Assembly: GCA_964528155.1 (NCBI GenBank)
Contig: CAZGRL010000077.1
Location: 1-16,834, forward strand
Reading direction: 5' to 3'
DNA length: 16,834 nucleotides
Source: G001797105 sp964528155
GTDB lineage: Bacteria; Chloroflexota; Anaerolineae; Anaerolineales; E44-bin32
In this document: in pieces, positions 1-8,100 of the stretch
Numbering within the stretch: the first letter of the stretch is position 1
How the letters are laid out: every line of letters starts with the position of its first letter
Notes under the pieces: model-generated
What the model was told of the DNA's origin: nothing
The model's input: only the letters and a program-made list of their open reading frames with translations
The model's database searches: none
Program-made: the position numbers and the translations under genes

Positions 1-42
1 ATTCATGTGCGGCTTCGTCCGCTGGTATTTCTGCTTCGCCAT
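1..42 (-). CDS. tuf: Elongation factor Tu, N-terminal fragment (cut by window edge)
   Basis: The 14 codons present read MAKQKYQRTKPHMN, the characteristic EF-Tu N-terminus just before the first strand that leads into the GTP-binding loop. The ATG lies at 42-40 on the minus strand, with GGAG (plus positions 52-55) about 9 nt upstream as ribosome binding site. It follows fusA by 74 bp in the same direction, the expected end of a str operon (rpsL-rpsG-fusA-tuf). EF-Tu is the GTPase that delivers aminoacyl-tRNA to the ribosome. The rest of the gene lies outside the window, so nothing can be said about its integrity. Confidence 0.9.
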   Translation of the reverse strand, partial: MAKQKYQRTKPHMN

Positions 43-116
43 GATCGCGATCTCCGCTCCTCGCTCCTACAATCGGTTCAATCGACCGGGGCCTGGGCCG
101 CCGGTCCGGCGTCGGG

Positions 117-2198
117 TCAATGCACTCCGGCCAGGATCGTCTCCGTGACCGACTGGACGACCGGCGCATAATGGTCGAATTCCATCGAGAATACCCCGCG
201 GCCCTGTGTCGCAGAACGCAGATCGGTGGCGTAGCCGAACATTTCCGCCAGTGGGACCTTGGCCTGTACAGCCTGCACCCTGCCCGGCCGCGGCTCGATG
301 CCTTCGATCGCCGCCCTTCGAGCGGAGAGGTCGCCGGTGATCTCGCCGACGTTGTCCTCCGGCACCACGACTTCGACCCCCATGATCGGTTCGAGAAGAA
401 CCGGCGCGCCCATTTGGACGCCCTGTTTGAAGCCGAGGGCCCCGGCGACTTTGAAGGCCATCTCGCTCGAATCGACTTCATGATACGAGCCGTCGATCAA
501 CGCCACCTGTACGTCGGTCACCGGGTAGCCAGCCAGCACGCCGCTCTCGGCCGCCTCGCGCACGCCCTTCTCAACCGCCGGGATGTACTCGCGTGGGATC
601 GTGCCACCGACGATCTTGTTCTCAAAGGTGATCCCCGAGCCCTGTTCCCCCGGTGCTAGGGAGAATACGACGTGACCGTACTGGCCGTGGCCGCCGGTTT
701 GTTTGATGTGACGATACTCGGCCCGCGGAACGGACTTGGATATCGACTCGTGGTACGCCACCCGCGGCCGGCCGATGTTCGCCTGCACCTTGAATTCGCG
801 CAGCATGCGATCGACCAGAACTTCCAGATGCAATTCGCCCATCCCCCAGATCACCGTTTGTCCGGTGTTCTCGTCGGCGCCGACGCGGAAGGTCGGATCC
901 TCTTCGGAGAGTTTTTGCAGGGCTCCGGACATCTTGTCCTGGTCAGAAGCGGTCTTGGGTTCGATCGCCAGGAAGATAACCGGCTCGGGGAAGGTGATGT
1001 TCTCCAGCACGATCGGGTTGACGGCGTCGCACAAGGTATCCCCGGTGAACGTGCCTTTCATCCCCAGGATGGCAGCGATGTCTCCCGCCATGACCTCGGA
1101 AATGTCCTCCCGACGGTCGGCGTACATCCGGATCAGACGGCCGATGCGTTCGCGCCGGCTCTTGGTCGAATTCTGGACCATGGCTCCCTGAGTGAGCTTC
1201 CCCGAGTACACCCGAATGTAGGCCAGTCGGCCGACGTACGGATCGGTCACGATCTTGAACACCAACGCGCTCATCGGCGCATCATCTTTAGGCGGCCGGG
1301 TCAAGACTTCGTCCTCGGTCCCGGGCTTCAAGCCTTCCACCGGCGGGACGTCCGAAGGCGAAGGAAGATAGTCGACCACGGCGTCAAGCACCGGTTGCAC
1401 GCCCTTGTTTCGGAGCGCCGAGCCGCAATAGACCGGATGCGCATTCCCGGCGATGACCGCCCTGCGCAAGGCGGATTTGAGCTCGTCCACCGAGATCGGC
1501 TCTCCGTCCAGAAAGCGTGTGGTGAGCTCATCATCGGTGTCGGCGATCTGCTCGACCATCTTAGCCCGGGCATCCTCGACCTGGGAGCGCATCCCCTCCG
1601 GGATCTCGATGATCTCCGGAGCGGCGCCGAGCTGATCCTCCCAGGTGATCGCCTTCTCCTCGAGCAGATCGACGACGCCTCGGAAGCCGGCCTCGCTTCC
1701 GATGGGTAACTGCATGGCGATCGGCGAAGCCCCGAGCCTGATGCGGATGCTCCGGATGGTGTTTTCGAATGACGCACCGACCCGATCCATCTTGTTGACG
1801 AAGCAAATCCGGGGCACCCCATAACGGTCGGCCTGGCGCCAGACCGTTTCAGACTGAGGCTCCACGCCCTGGACGGCGTCGAAAACCACGACGCCGCCGT
1901 CAAGGACCCGCAGGCTTCGTTGGACTTCGGCTGTGAAATCGATGTGGCCCGGCGTGTCGATCAGATTGATGATGTGGTCACGCCACATGGCAGTGACCGC
2001 GGCCGAGACGATCGTGATGCCTCGCTCGCGTTCCTGCTCCATCCAGTCCGTGACCGTCGTGCCGTCATCAACCGATCCAATGCGATGGGTCCGACCGGTG
2101 TAAAACAACACCCGCTCGGTCGTGGTGGTCTTGCCCGCATCGATATGAGCAATGATCCCAATATTCCGATAACGTTCCAGCGGATACTCGCGAGCCAT
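117..2198 (-). CDS. fusA: Elongation factor G
   Basis: Translational GTPase that drives ribosomal translocation and, with RRF, ribosome recycling in the cytoplasm. The protein has 693 residues, normal for EF-G. Visible GTPase motifs: P-loop AHIDAGKT at residues 17-24, switch I ending in RGIT around 59-62, DTPGH at 81-85 and NKMD at 135-138. The domain IV signature GGHGQYGHV is present, and the C-terminal region (GEITGDLSARR) is intact. The start at 2198 gives the canonical MAREYPLERYRNIGI N-terminus. The upstream ribosome binding site is weak (CTGGAAA), so translational coupling to rpsG, whose stop lies 40 bp upstream, is plausible. Gene order rpsL-rpsG-fusA-tuf is the classical str operon. 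Length and the single tuf-linked copy suggest the housekeeping EF-G rather than a recycling-only paralogue. Confidence 0.97.
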   Translation of the reverse strand: MAREYPLERYRNIGIIAHIDAGKTTTTERVLFYTGRTHRIGSVDDGTTVTDWMEQERERGITIVSAAVTAMWRDHIINLIDTPGHIDFTAEVQRSLRVLDGGVVVFDAVQGVEPQSETVWRQADRYGVPRICFVNKMDRVGASFENTIRSIRIRLGASPIAMQLPIGSEAGFRGVVDLLEEKAITWEDQLGAAPEIIEIPEGMRSQVEDARAKMVEQIADTDDELTTRFLDGEPISVDELKSALRRAVIAGNAHPVYCGSALRNKGVQPVLDAVVDYLPSPSDVPPVEGLKPGTEDEVLTRPPKDDAPMSALVFKIVTDPYVGRLAYIRVYSGKLTQGAMVQNSTKSRRERIGRLIRMYADRREDISEVMAGDIAAILGMKGTFTGDTLCDAVNPIVLENITFPEPVIFLAIEPKTASDQDKMSGALQKLSEEDPTFRVGADENTGQTVIWGMGELHLEVLVDRMLREFKVQANIGRPRVAYHESISKSVPRAEYRHIKQTGGHGQYGHVVFSLAPGEQGSGITFENKIVGGTIPREYIPAVEKGVREAAESGVLAGYPVTDVQVALIDGSYHEVDSSEMAFKVAGALGFKQGVQMGAPVLLEPIMGVEVVVPEDNVGEITGDLSARRAAIEGIEPRPGRVQAVQAKVPLAEMFGYATDLRSATQGRGVFSMEFDHYAPVVQSVTETILAGVH

Positions 2199-2238
2199 CG
2201 CAGTTTCCAGGCAGCCTAGAGGCTATTGCCTTGCCTCC

Positions 2239-2706
2239 TTACCAACGATAATGAGCGAAAGCGCGATTGGCTTCCGCCATTTTGTGCGTTTCTTCCCGGC
2301 GCTTGATCGCCGAGCCGGTGTTGTTGGCCGCGTCGAGAAGTTCGCCGGCGAGCTTCTCGGCCATCGACTTCCCCGGCCGGGAGCGGGCCGCTTGAAGCAG
2401 CCAGCGCATGGCGAGCGAGGTCCGGCGATCAGGCGCGACTTCGACGGGAACCTGATAGGTCGCCCCGCCGACACGCCTCGGCTTGACTTCCAGGAGCGGA
2501 GAGACGTTCTTGATCGCTTGCTCGAAGAGCTCTAGCCCGTCGCGTTTGGCGCGGGCCTCCATCAGATCGAAGGCCTGATAAACCACGCGCGTTGCCGTGC
2601 TTCGCTTTCCACGACGCATCAAGTGATTGACGAACTCGGTCACCAGGGTGCTGTTGTGTCGCACATCTCCTTGCAGCACGCGTTTCTCAGGCTTCGTGCG
2701 TCGCAT
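2239..2706 (-). CDS. rpsG: 30S ribosomal protein S7
   Basis: Primary-binding protein of the 30S head; it contacts 16S rRNA and the E-site region. The product has 155 residues, the usual length. The sequence matches S7 throughout: MRRTKPEKRVLQGDVRHNS at the start, the KVSP-like NVSPLLEVKPRRVGGATYQVPVEV core, and the C-terminal GSAIKRREETHKMAEANRAFAHYRW. GGAGG at plus positions 2717-2721 lies 10 nt before the ATG. It sits 61 bp after rpsL and 40 bp before fusA, all on the minus strand, so the three are very likely co-transcribed. In E. coli S7 represses its own operon by binding the rpsL-rpsG spacer; whether that holds here cannot be told from the 61-bp spacer. Confidence 0.97.
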   Translation of the reverse strand: MRRTKPEKRVLQGDVRHNSTLVTEFVNHLMRRGKRSTATRVVYQAFDLMEARAKRDGLELFEQAIKNVSPLLEVKPRRVGGATYQVPVEVAPDRRTSLAMRWLLQAARSRPGKSMAEKLAGELLDAANNTGSAIKRREETHKMAEANRAFAHYRW

Positions 2707-2767
2707 CGCCTTGCTCCCTCCGGCTCACACAATATCGGCCGCCTTGGCGCTGGCGACCGATCTATCC

Positions 2768-3187
2768 CTATTCCTTGGGGCGTTTGCCGCCGTACTTGGA
2801 ACGCCCTTGCTTCCGTCCCTCGACACCCGTGGTGTCAAGGGTGCCACGAACAATATGGTAGCGAACCCCCGGGAGATCCTTGACCCGTCCGCCGCGCACC
2901 AGCACCACCGAGTGCTCCTGCAGCGAATGGCCTTCACCGGGGATGTAGGCCGTGACCTCGATCAAATTCGTCAGGCGGACACGCGCGACTTTGCGCAGTG
3001 CCGAGTTTGGTTTCTTGGGCGTCTGTGTTCGAACCTGGGTGCAAACGCCTCGTTTCTGAGGCGCGCCCTTCGGCTGCTGCACCCGTCGCTGCTTCATCGA
3101 GTTGAAGATGTATTGCAGCGCAGGCGCCTTGGTCTTGGCGCGTTTGGACTTGCGTCCTTTGCGCACCAGTTGGTTGATGGTCGGCAC
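2768..3187 (-). CDS. rpsL: 30S ribosomal protein S12
   Basis: Decoding-centre protein of the small subunit. The product, MPTINQLVRKGRKSKRAKTKAP onward, is 139 residues, the long bacterial form. The conserved TPKKPNSALRK and GGRVKDLPGVRYH segments are present with the wild-type lysines whose mutation gives streptomycin resistance. The Asp that is commonly beta-methylthiolated follows the second lysine. Two tandem GTG codons (3190 and 3187) could start the gene. I choose 3187 because it yields the family N-terminus MPTI and sits 6 nt from a GGAGG (3194-3198), against 3 nt for the other. It is the first gene of the str operon; its promoter is about 200 bp upstream and an insertion sequence lies just beyond that. 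rpoC, often the preceding gene, is missing. Confidence 0.96.
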   Translation of the reverse strand: MPTINQLVRKGRKSKRAKTKAPALQYIFNSMKQRRVQQPKGAPQKRGVCTQVRTQTPKKPNSALRKVARVRLTNLIEVTAYIPGEGHSLQEHSVVLVRGGRVKDLPGVRYHIVRGTLDTTGVEGRKQGRSKYGGKRPKE

Positions 3188-3193
3188 CACCGC

Positions 3194-3198
3194 CCTCC
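3194..3198 (-). promoter_or_regulatory. Ribosome binding site of rpsL that decides its GTG start
   Basis: GGAGG on the minus strand, 6 nt from the GTG at 3187 and only 3 nt from the GTG at 3190. The spacing supports the downstream GTG, which gives the family-typical MPTI start. Confidence 0.7.
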
Positions 3199-3241
3199 AG
3201 ATAAAGCCGGGGCCAAAGCCCCAGGTCTCCGGCCAGTAAGG

Positions 3242-3269
3242 GAGGCCATCGTCGGTACGCGATGGCCTC
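3242..3269 (-). promoter_or_regulatory. Hairpin in the str-operon leader
   Basis: A perfect 10-bp inverted repeat (GAGGCCATCG / CGATGGCCTC, 8-nt loop) lies in the roughly 200-nt untranslated leader between the predicted str promoter and rpsL. A smaller GGGGC/GCCCC hairpin is at 3209-3222. No T-run follows on the minus strand, so it does not look like an intrinsic terminator. It may be a leader structure for autoregulation, which is inference. Confidence 0.5.
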
Positions 3270-3390
3270 GCCTATTGGACCCTTATTCGACTCGGACAGG
3301 CCCGGCGCGGCCGCTGAAATCAGCAAGCGCGACTACGTCGAACGGCCGCCATCACGTGCCGTCCGCCCGAAATTCCGGTTGCGAGCAAAT

Positions 3391-3419
3391 ATCTTACCAT
3401 GCGGCAGGTTCAACGTCAA
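3391..3419 (-). promoter_or_regulatory. Sigma70-type promoter of the str operon
   Basis: On the minus strand, -35 TTGACG (3414-3419) and -10 TAAGAT (3391-3396) are separated by exactly 17 bp. The predicted transcription start is near 3384, giving a leader of nearly 200 nt before rpsL. The 15-bp target duplication of the insertion sequence ends directly against the -35 box, so the core promoter survived the insertion and supplies transcription that read-through from rpoB can no longer easily provide. Confidence 0.75.
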
Positions 3420-3434
3420 GGAAAATACGCAGGC
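3420..3434. repeat. Left 15-bp target-site duplication of the insertion sequence
   Basis: GGAAAATACGCAGGC, identical to 4835-4849. It is directly followed by the TGT terminus of the element. Confidence 0.9.
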
Positions 3435-3481
3435 TGTCATTCAAAGTTGAAAAGTGAACCGTTCAAAGCTGAAAAGTGAAC
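3435..3481 (+). repeat. Left IS end with two tandem transposase-binding-like repeats
   Basis: The sequences at 3440-3459 and 3462-3481 are two 20-bp copies differing at one base, at a 22-bp period, each ending AAAAGTGAAC. The outer one forms the terminal inverted repeat with 4810-4834. Duplicated end repeats suggest multiple transposase binding sites. Confidence 0.85.
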
Positions 3482-3521
3482 ACCCCCTGGTACCCTTCCC
3501 GGAAACTGCCGGGAGGGAGCT

Positions 3522-4798
3522 ATGGGCCAGGTCCATAAGCGATTCACGAGCGCGCAAGTCAGGTTCCTTTTGCAGGCTTATCTGAAGGGCACCATGAACC
3601 GGACAGAGATCCAGGCTTCCCTGGAGATCGGCAAGACCCGGTTCTTTGCACTGCTGAAGCAGTTCCGCCTGGACCCCGAGAGCTTCGAGATCTCCTATGA
3701 CCGCAGGAGCCCCGGCAAGCTCACGCCGGCGACCGAGGCCGAGATCAAGCGGGAGCTTTTGCGCGAGAAGAAGCTGGTTGAGGATCCTCGCCTGCCCATC
3801 TCTGGCTACAACTATTGCGCCTTGCGCGATCGTCTCAGGAAGAAAGGGGTCAGTGTCTCCGCAACGACGATCACGGCGCGAGCCAAGGCCTTGGACTGCT
3901 ACCGACCCAGGCCCAAGAGGAAAGTCCACGACCGCGAAGTCCTGACCACCTCCATCGGCGCCCTGGTCCAACATGATGCTTCCCTCCATCTGTGGTCGCC
4001 CTATGCCCAAGAGAAGTGGACCCTGATCACGTCTATCGATGACTACAGCCGCAAGCTGCTTTTTGCTGACTTCTTCCCCGTCGAAACGACCTGGAACCAC
4101 ATCCGGGCCGCCCAAACCCTCATAGAATCCTATGGAATCCCGCTGCGCTACTACGTCGACTCCCTACGCATCTTCCGTTTCGTCCAAGGACGAGATAGTC
4201 TATGGCGCAAACACGTCCTCCAAACCGATGAGGCCGAACCCCAGTGGAAGCAGGTCATGCAAATCCTGGGTGTCGAGGTGATCCACGCTCTTTCGCCTCA
4301 AGCCAAGGGCAAGGTCGAGCGGCCCTATGGCTGGATGCAGCCTGCCCTAAGGCCGCCAGGCCAGGGGATCGGATCGTCCGCACCTGCGCCCTGGAAAACC
4401 TCTCCACCCTGGAGGAGGCCCGGGCCGTGCTACGGGAAGAGGTCGACCGGTACAACAATCACCAAGTCCATTCGACAACTCGAGAGATCCCCAACCTGCG
4501 CTTTGCCCGGGCCCAGAGGGAGGGCAACAGCCTCTTCCGATCCTTCACATTGCCCAAGCCCTATACCTCGCCCAAGGACGTCTTCTGTCTACGGGAACAC
4601 CGCATGGTGAACGCCTACCGCCGCATCTCCCTCTTCGGCCGCGAGATCAAGGTGCCTAAAGCCCCAGTGCATGAAGAGCTGGAGCTTCACCTGATCCCGA
4701 ACGAGGTCAGCCAGATCCTGGATGTACGCGTCTGGTGGAAGAATAAGATGCTTCAATCCACCACGCTCCCCCTCGAGGGGATCCGAGTTCACTTTTGA
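3522..4798 (+). pseudogene. DDE (rve-type) transposase, frameshifted
   Basis: The first frame (from ATG 3522, preceded by GGGAGGGA) gives an N-terminal helix-turn-helix-like region and an integrase core. The likely catalytic residues are Asp152 (in QHDAS), Asp213 (in YYVDS) and Glu266 (in KGKVER). After GWMQ (codon ending 4340) the family-like reading breaks. It resumes in another frame from codon 4367 as DRIVRTCALENL, and continues with VDRYNNHQVHSTTREIPN to a stop at 4796-4798 inside the inner right-end repeat. Joining the two would require removing about 26 nt (4341-4366) and would yield roughly 416 residues. An insertion or a sequencing error would both explain this; a programmed frameshift seems less likely because the extra segment looks foreign to the family sequence. 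Confidence 0.8.
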
Positions 4799-4834
4799 AG
4801 TTGGTAACTGTTCACTTTTCAACTTTCGCTAACA
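4787..4834 (-). repeat. Right IS end with inner and outer inverted repeats
   Basis: The outer repeat at 4810-4834 is the inverted partner of 3435-3459 (17 consecutive matching bases ending in GTGAAC). The inner repeat at about 4787-4801 also reads AAAAGTGAAC on the minus strand, and the transposase stop codon lies within it. Confidence 0.85.
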
Positions 4835-4849
4835 GGAAAATACGCAGGC
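4835..4849. repeat. Right 15-bp target-site duplication
   Basis: Identical to 3420-3434. It is followed by a small TGTGAG/CTCACA hairpin (4851-4866). Confidence 0.9.
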
Positions 4850-4887
4850 GTGTGAGGGTTCTCACAGACGGTTGCCACACCGGGCCG

Positions 4888-4903
4888 GGGGGGTCTGCCC
4901 CCC
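4888..4903. repeat. G6/C6 hairpin in the spacer downstream of rpoB
   Basis: Six G, a TCTG loop and six C, embedded in a C-run-rich stretch (4898-4920). It is part of a gene-free spacer (4850-5105) that contains a succession of hairpins and no reading frame I would support. Confidence 0.5.
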
Positions 4904-4936
4904 ACCCCCTCGATCCCCCCTTCCTTTGGGAGGTGC

Positions 4937-4987
4937 GCCAAGAAGAATGGACGGGGCAGCTTCGCTGCCCCGTCCATTCTTCTTGGC
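4937..4987. repeat. Perfect 24-bp-stem hairpin
   Basis: The arms at 4937-4960 and 4964-4987 are exact inverted complements around a 3-nt TTC loop. No T-run follows in either direction. It may be a folded dispersed repeat or a bidirectional transcription barrier between the insertion sequence and rpoB. Confidence 0.75.
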
Positions 4988-5039
4988 CCTATCCCTGCCA
5001 GGGATACCTAGCTGCCGATGGGGAGCGCATCATGAAGTA

Positions 5040-5061
5040 GGCCCGGGCAAAAGCCCGGGCC
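5040..5061 (-). terminator. rpoB: GC-rich hairpin just after rpoB, possible terminator
   Basis: A 9-bp perfect stem GGCCCGGGC/GCCCGGGCC with a 4-nt loop lies 45 bp past the rpoB stop. The minus-strand tail (TACTTCATG) has no good T-run, so the intrinsic-terminator reading is weak. A further small hairpin (4990-5006) follows. Confidence 0.4.
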
Positions 5062-5105
5062 CTTCATTTCAAAACGGTGGATCAGAATAGGGGGTCAGCC
5101 GGCCA

Positions 5106-8100
5106 CTAGCCGCGCGGGTCCATGTCCAGTAGCCCCAGCCCGAGGCGAGGCGGATGCGCCCGCTCCTCTTCCTTGCCGAAGCGGATCACGTCGCCGTCAT
5201 CACCGATCGCCTCCACCGACAGCCCCAAGCTCTGCAGCTCTTTGACCAGAACGCGGAACGAGGCCGGAATACCCGGCTCTTCCACCGGTTCGCCCTTAAC
5301 GATGGCCTCATAGGTCTTGACGCGGCCCTGAACATCATCCGATTTCACCGTAAGCATTTCTTGCAGCGTGTGGGCCGCGCCATAGGCCTCCAGCGCCCAA
5401 ACCTCCATCTCACCGAAACGCTGGCCGCCGAACTGTGCCTTCCCACCCAGGGGTTGCTGGGTGACCAGCGAGTAAGGGCCGGTGGATCGGGCGTGGACCT
5501 TGTCTTCGACCAGGTGGTGAAGCTTCATCATTAGAACCACACCGACCGTCACCGGCTGGTCATAGGCGTCGCCGGATTTCCCATCGAAGAGCAATCTCTT
5601 GCCCAGGACCGGCAACGGAACGCCGGTATCCATCATGACCTTCAAAGCCAGCTCATGAGCCTCCTCGGGCGACGACTTCCCCGACGGCATCTCGCGCCCC
5701 TGGGCCTCGATCCACAACTTGAGGCATGCATCGACGGCGGCGTCGTCGTACGGCGGCCGCTGGCTAACCGGAACGTCGACGCCGTCGACCATCATGCCAG
5801 CCGGATCGAACCCCTTCTGGCGCAGCCATTCGGCCAGGGCCGATCGGCGAGCATAGCCGAAATCGGTCGCCAGCAACTCTGCGTCGTAGTCCTTGCCCGA
5901 GAGCCAATTCTCGAGGTACACGCGACGGACCTCGTCGTCGTCGGCGAAGGCCTCTTCTTCGTAGTATCCGTTCTCCTTCACCCACGCCCAGGCCGCCTCC
6001 CCGACTTCGTTCCAGGCGCGATCGATCATCCACGCCCGAGCCAGTTCGGCCTCGATCTCTTTCTCGTCGGCCCCGTCAAACACCGGCGTGACCGCGCGGA
6101 AGCCGAGGCGTTCGGCCGCCCAGCCCAGGTGGGCCTCGAGGATCTGTCCGATGTTCATCCGTCCGGGCACACCCAGGGGATTCAGGATAAGGTCCACCGG
6201 AGTTCCGTCCTCGAGGAAGGGCATATCTTCGATCGGAACGACCTTGGAGATGACGCCCTTGTTTCCGTGTCGCCCGGCCATCTTGTCTCCTTCGGTGGCC
6301 TTGCGCTTCTGAGCGACGGAAACGCGCACCATCTTTTCCACACCGGGTGGAAGATCCCGGTGCTCTTCGCGGGTGAACACTTTGACGTCGACGACCTTGC
6401 CCCGCTCGCCGTGAGGCATGCGGAGTGAGGTGTCTTTCACCTCGCGTGCCTTCTCGCCGAAGATCGCCCGAAGGAGCTTCTCCTCCGGGGTCAGCTCTTT
6501 CTCACCCTTGGGGGTAATTTTGCCGACCAGGATGTCGTTCGGCCCGACCTCGGCGCCGACGCGGATGATCCCATCTTCGTTCAGGTCTCGCAGAGCTTCG
6601 TCACCGACGTTGGGGATATCGTAGGTGATCTCCTCCGGTCCGAGTTTGGTGTCACGCGCTTCAACCTCGTGCTTCTCGATGTGCACCGAGGTGAATCGAT
6701 CCTCTTGAACCAATCGTTCGGAGATCAGGATGGCGTCTTCGAAATCACCGCCCTCCCAGGACATGAAGGCGCATAGAACGTTCTGACCCAGCGCCAGCTC
6801 GCCCTGCTCGGTGGATGAGGAATCGGCGACGACGTCACCAAGTCGAAGCCGCTGGCCCTTCACGACCGCCGGCCGCTGATCGATACACGTGCTTTGATTG
6901 GAGCGATTGTATTTGCGCAGACGGTACACCCGCTGACCGTTCCCGGTCCGCACGACGATCTGGCTCCCGGTCACTGACTCGACCTCGCCCTCGACCTCCG
7001 ACAGGATCACCTGTCCCGAGTCGATGGCGGCCTGGCGCTCCATCCCTGTCGAAACCAACGGAACTTCAGGGCGGATGAGGGGCACGGCCTGGGTCTGCAT
7101 GTTCGAGCCCATCAACGCCCGGTTGGCGTCGTCGTGCTCGAGGAACGGGATCAACGAAGCGCTGACACCGACGATCTGGCGTGGCGCCACATCCATGTAG
7201 TCGATCTGATTGGGTGAAGCGAACAGGAAGTCGCTGTAGTAACGGCACGAAACTCGTGAGCGAATGAACTCGTTCCGTTCATTGAGCGGCGTCGTCGCTT
7301 GAGCGATCCGGAACCGATCTTCGATATCCGCCGAGAGGTAGGCCGTCTCATCCGAGACGAAGGGCACGATCGGGATCGGCGCCTTGAGCTTCCCCAGGCT
7401 GCGGACCAGGCCGGAGGTGATTTCCTCTCCGTCCTTAGCGATGACCTTGCCGTTCTTGGGGTCCTTCAGGTCGCCCCGCACGCGCCGGCCGATCAGCCGC
7501 TCATCCCCCACCTCCAACTCCCGGATCACCTTCCGGTAGGGTGTCTCGATGAAACCGAAGGGGTTCACGCGCGCGTAGCACGCCAAGCGACCGATCAGGC
7601 CGATGTTCGGGCCTTCCGGTGTCTCGATCGGGCAAATCCGCCCGTAGTGCGAATAATGGACGTCACGTACGTCGAACCCGGCACGCTCACGGCGCAGGCC
7701 GCCCGGCCCGAGGGCAGACAAGGTGCGCTTGTGCCGGAGCTCGGCCAGCGGATTGGTTTGATCCATGAACTGCGACAACTGGCTCGAGCCGAAGAACTCT
7801 CGGATCGCCGCCACGACTGGACGGATGTTGATCAACGAGACGGGCGAAAGCTGCTCCTGATCGCGAATCGACATGCGCTCGACGATGACCCGCTCGGTGC
7901 GACGCAGACCGACGCGCAGCTTCGCCTGGATCAACTCGCCGACCGTCTTCACCCGGCGGTTCCCAAGGTGATCGATGTCGTCCGGCCCTTCCACACCGTT
8001 GTTGATCAGAATGAGCCGCTCGATCAGCTTGACAATGTCCCACCCCGTTACACGCCGGTGCTCGAGCGGGACGATGTCGTGCAGACCGAGCTTCTGGTTG

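Larger units (their letters stand above)
3435..4834 (+). mobile_element. Insertion sequence, 1,400 bp, IS1202-like (ISTde1-type)
   Basis: The element is delimited by 15-bp direct repeats and by 25-bp imperfect terminal inverted repeats (21 of 25 identical, beginning TGT) at 3435-3459 and 4810-4834. Each end has a second, inner copy containing AAAAGTGAAC. It carries one transposase reading frame with an integrase-type (rve, DDE) core, spanning nearly the whole element. Domain type, TG...CA ends and a target duplication of about 15 bp fit what I recall of the ISTde1 subgroup of the IS1202 family; that family call is from memory and unverified. The element lies between rpoB and rpsL, oriented against both. 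Its transposase is frameshifted, so this copy is probably not autonomous. Confidence 0.88.

Noticed and set aside
672..1709. 345-residue plus-strand frame opposite fusA
   Set aside because: Shadow of the fusA codons with no independent motif or ribosome binding site.
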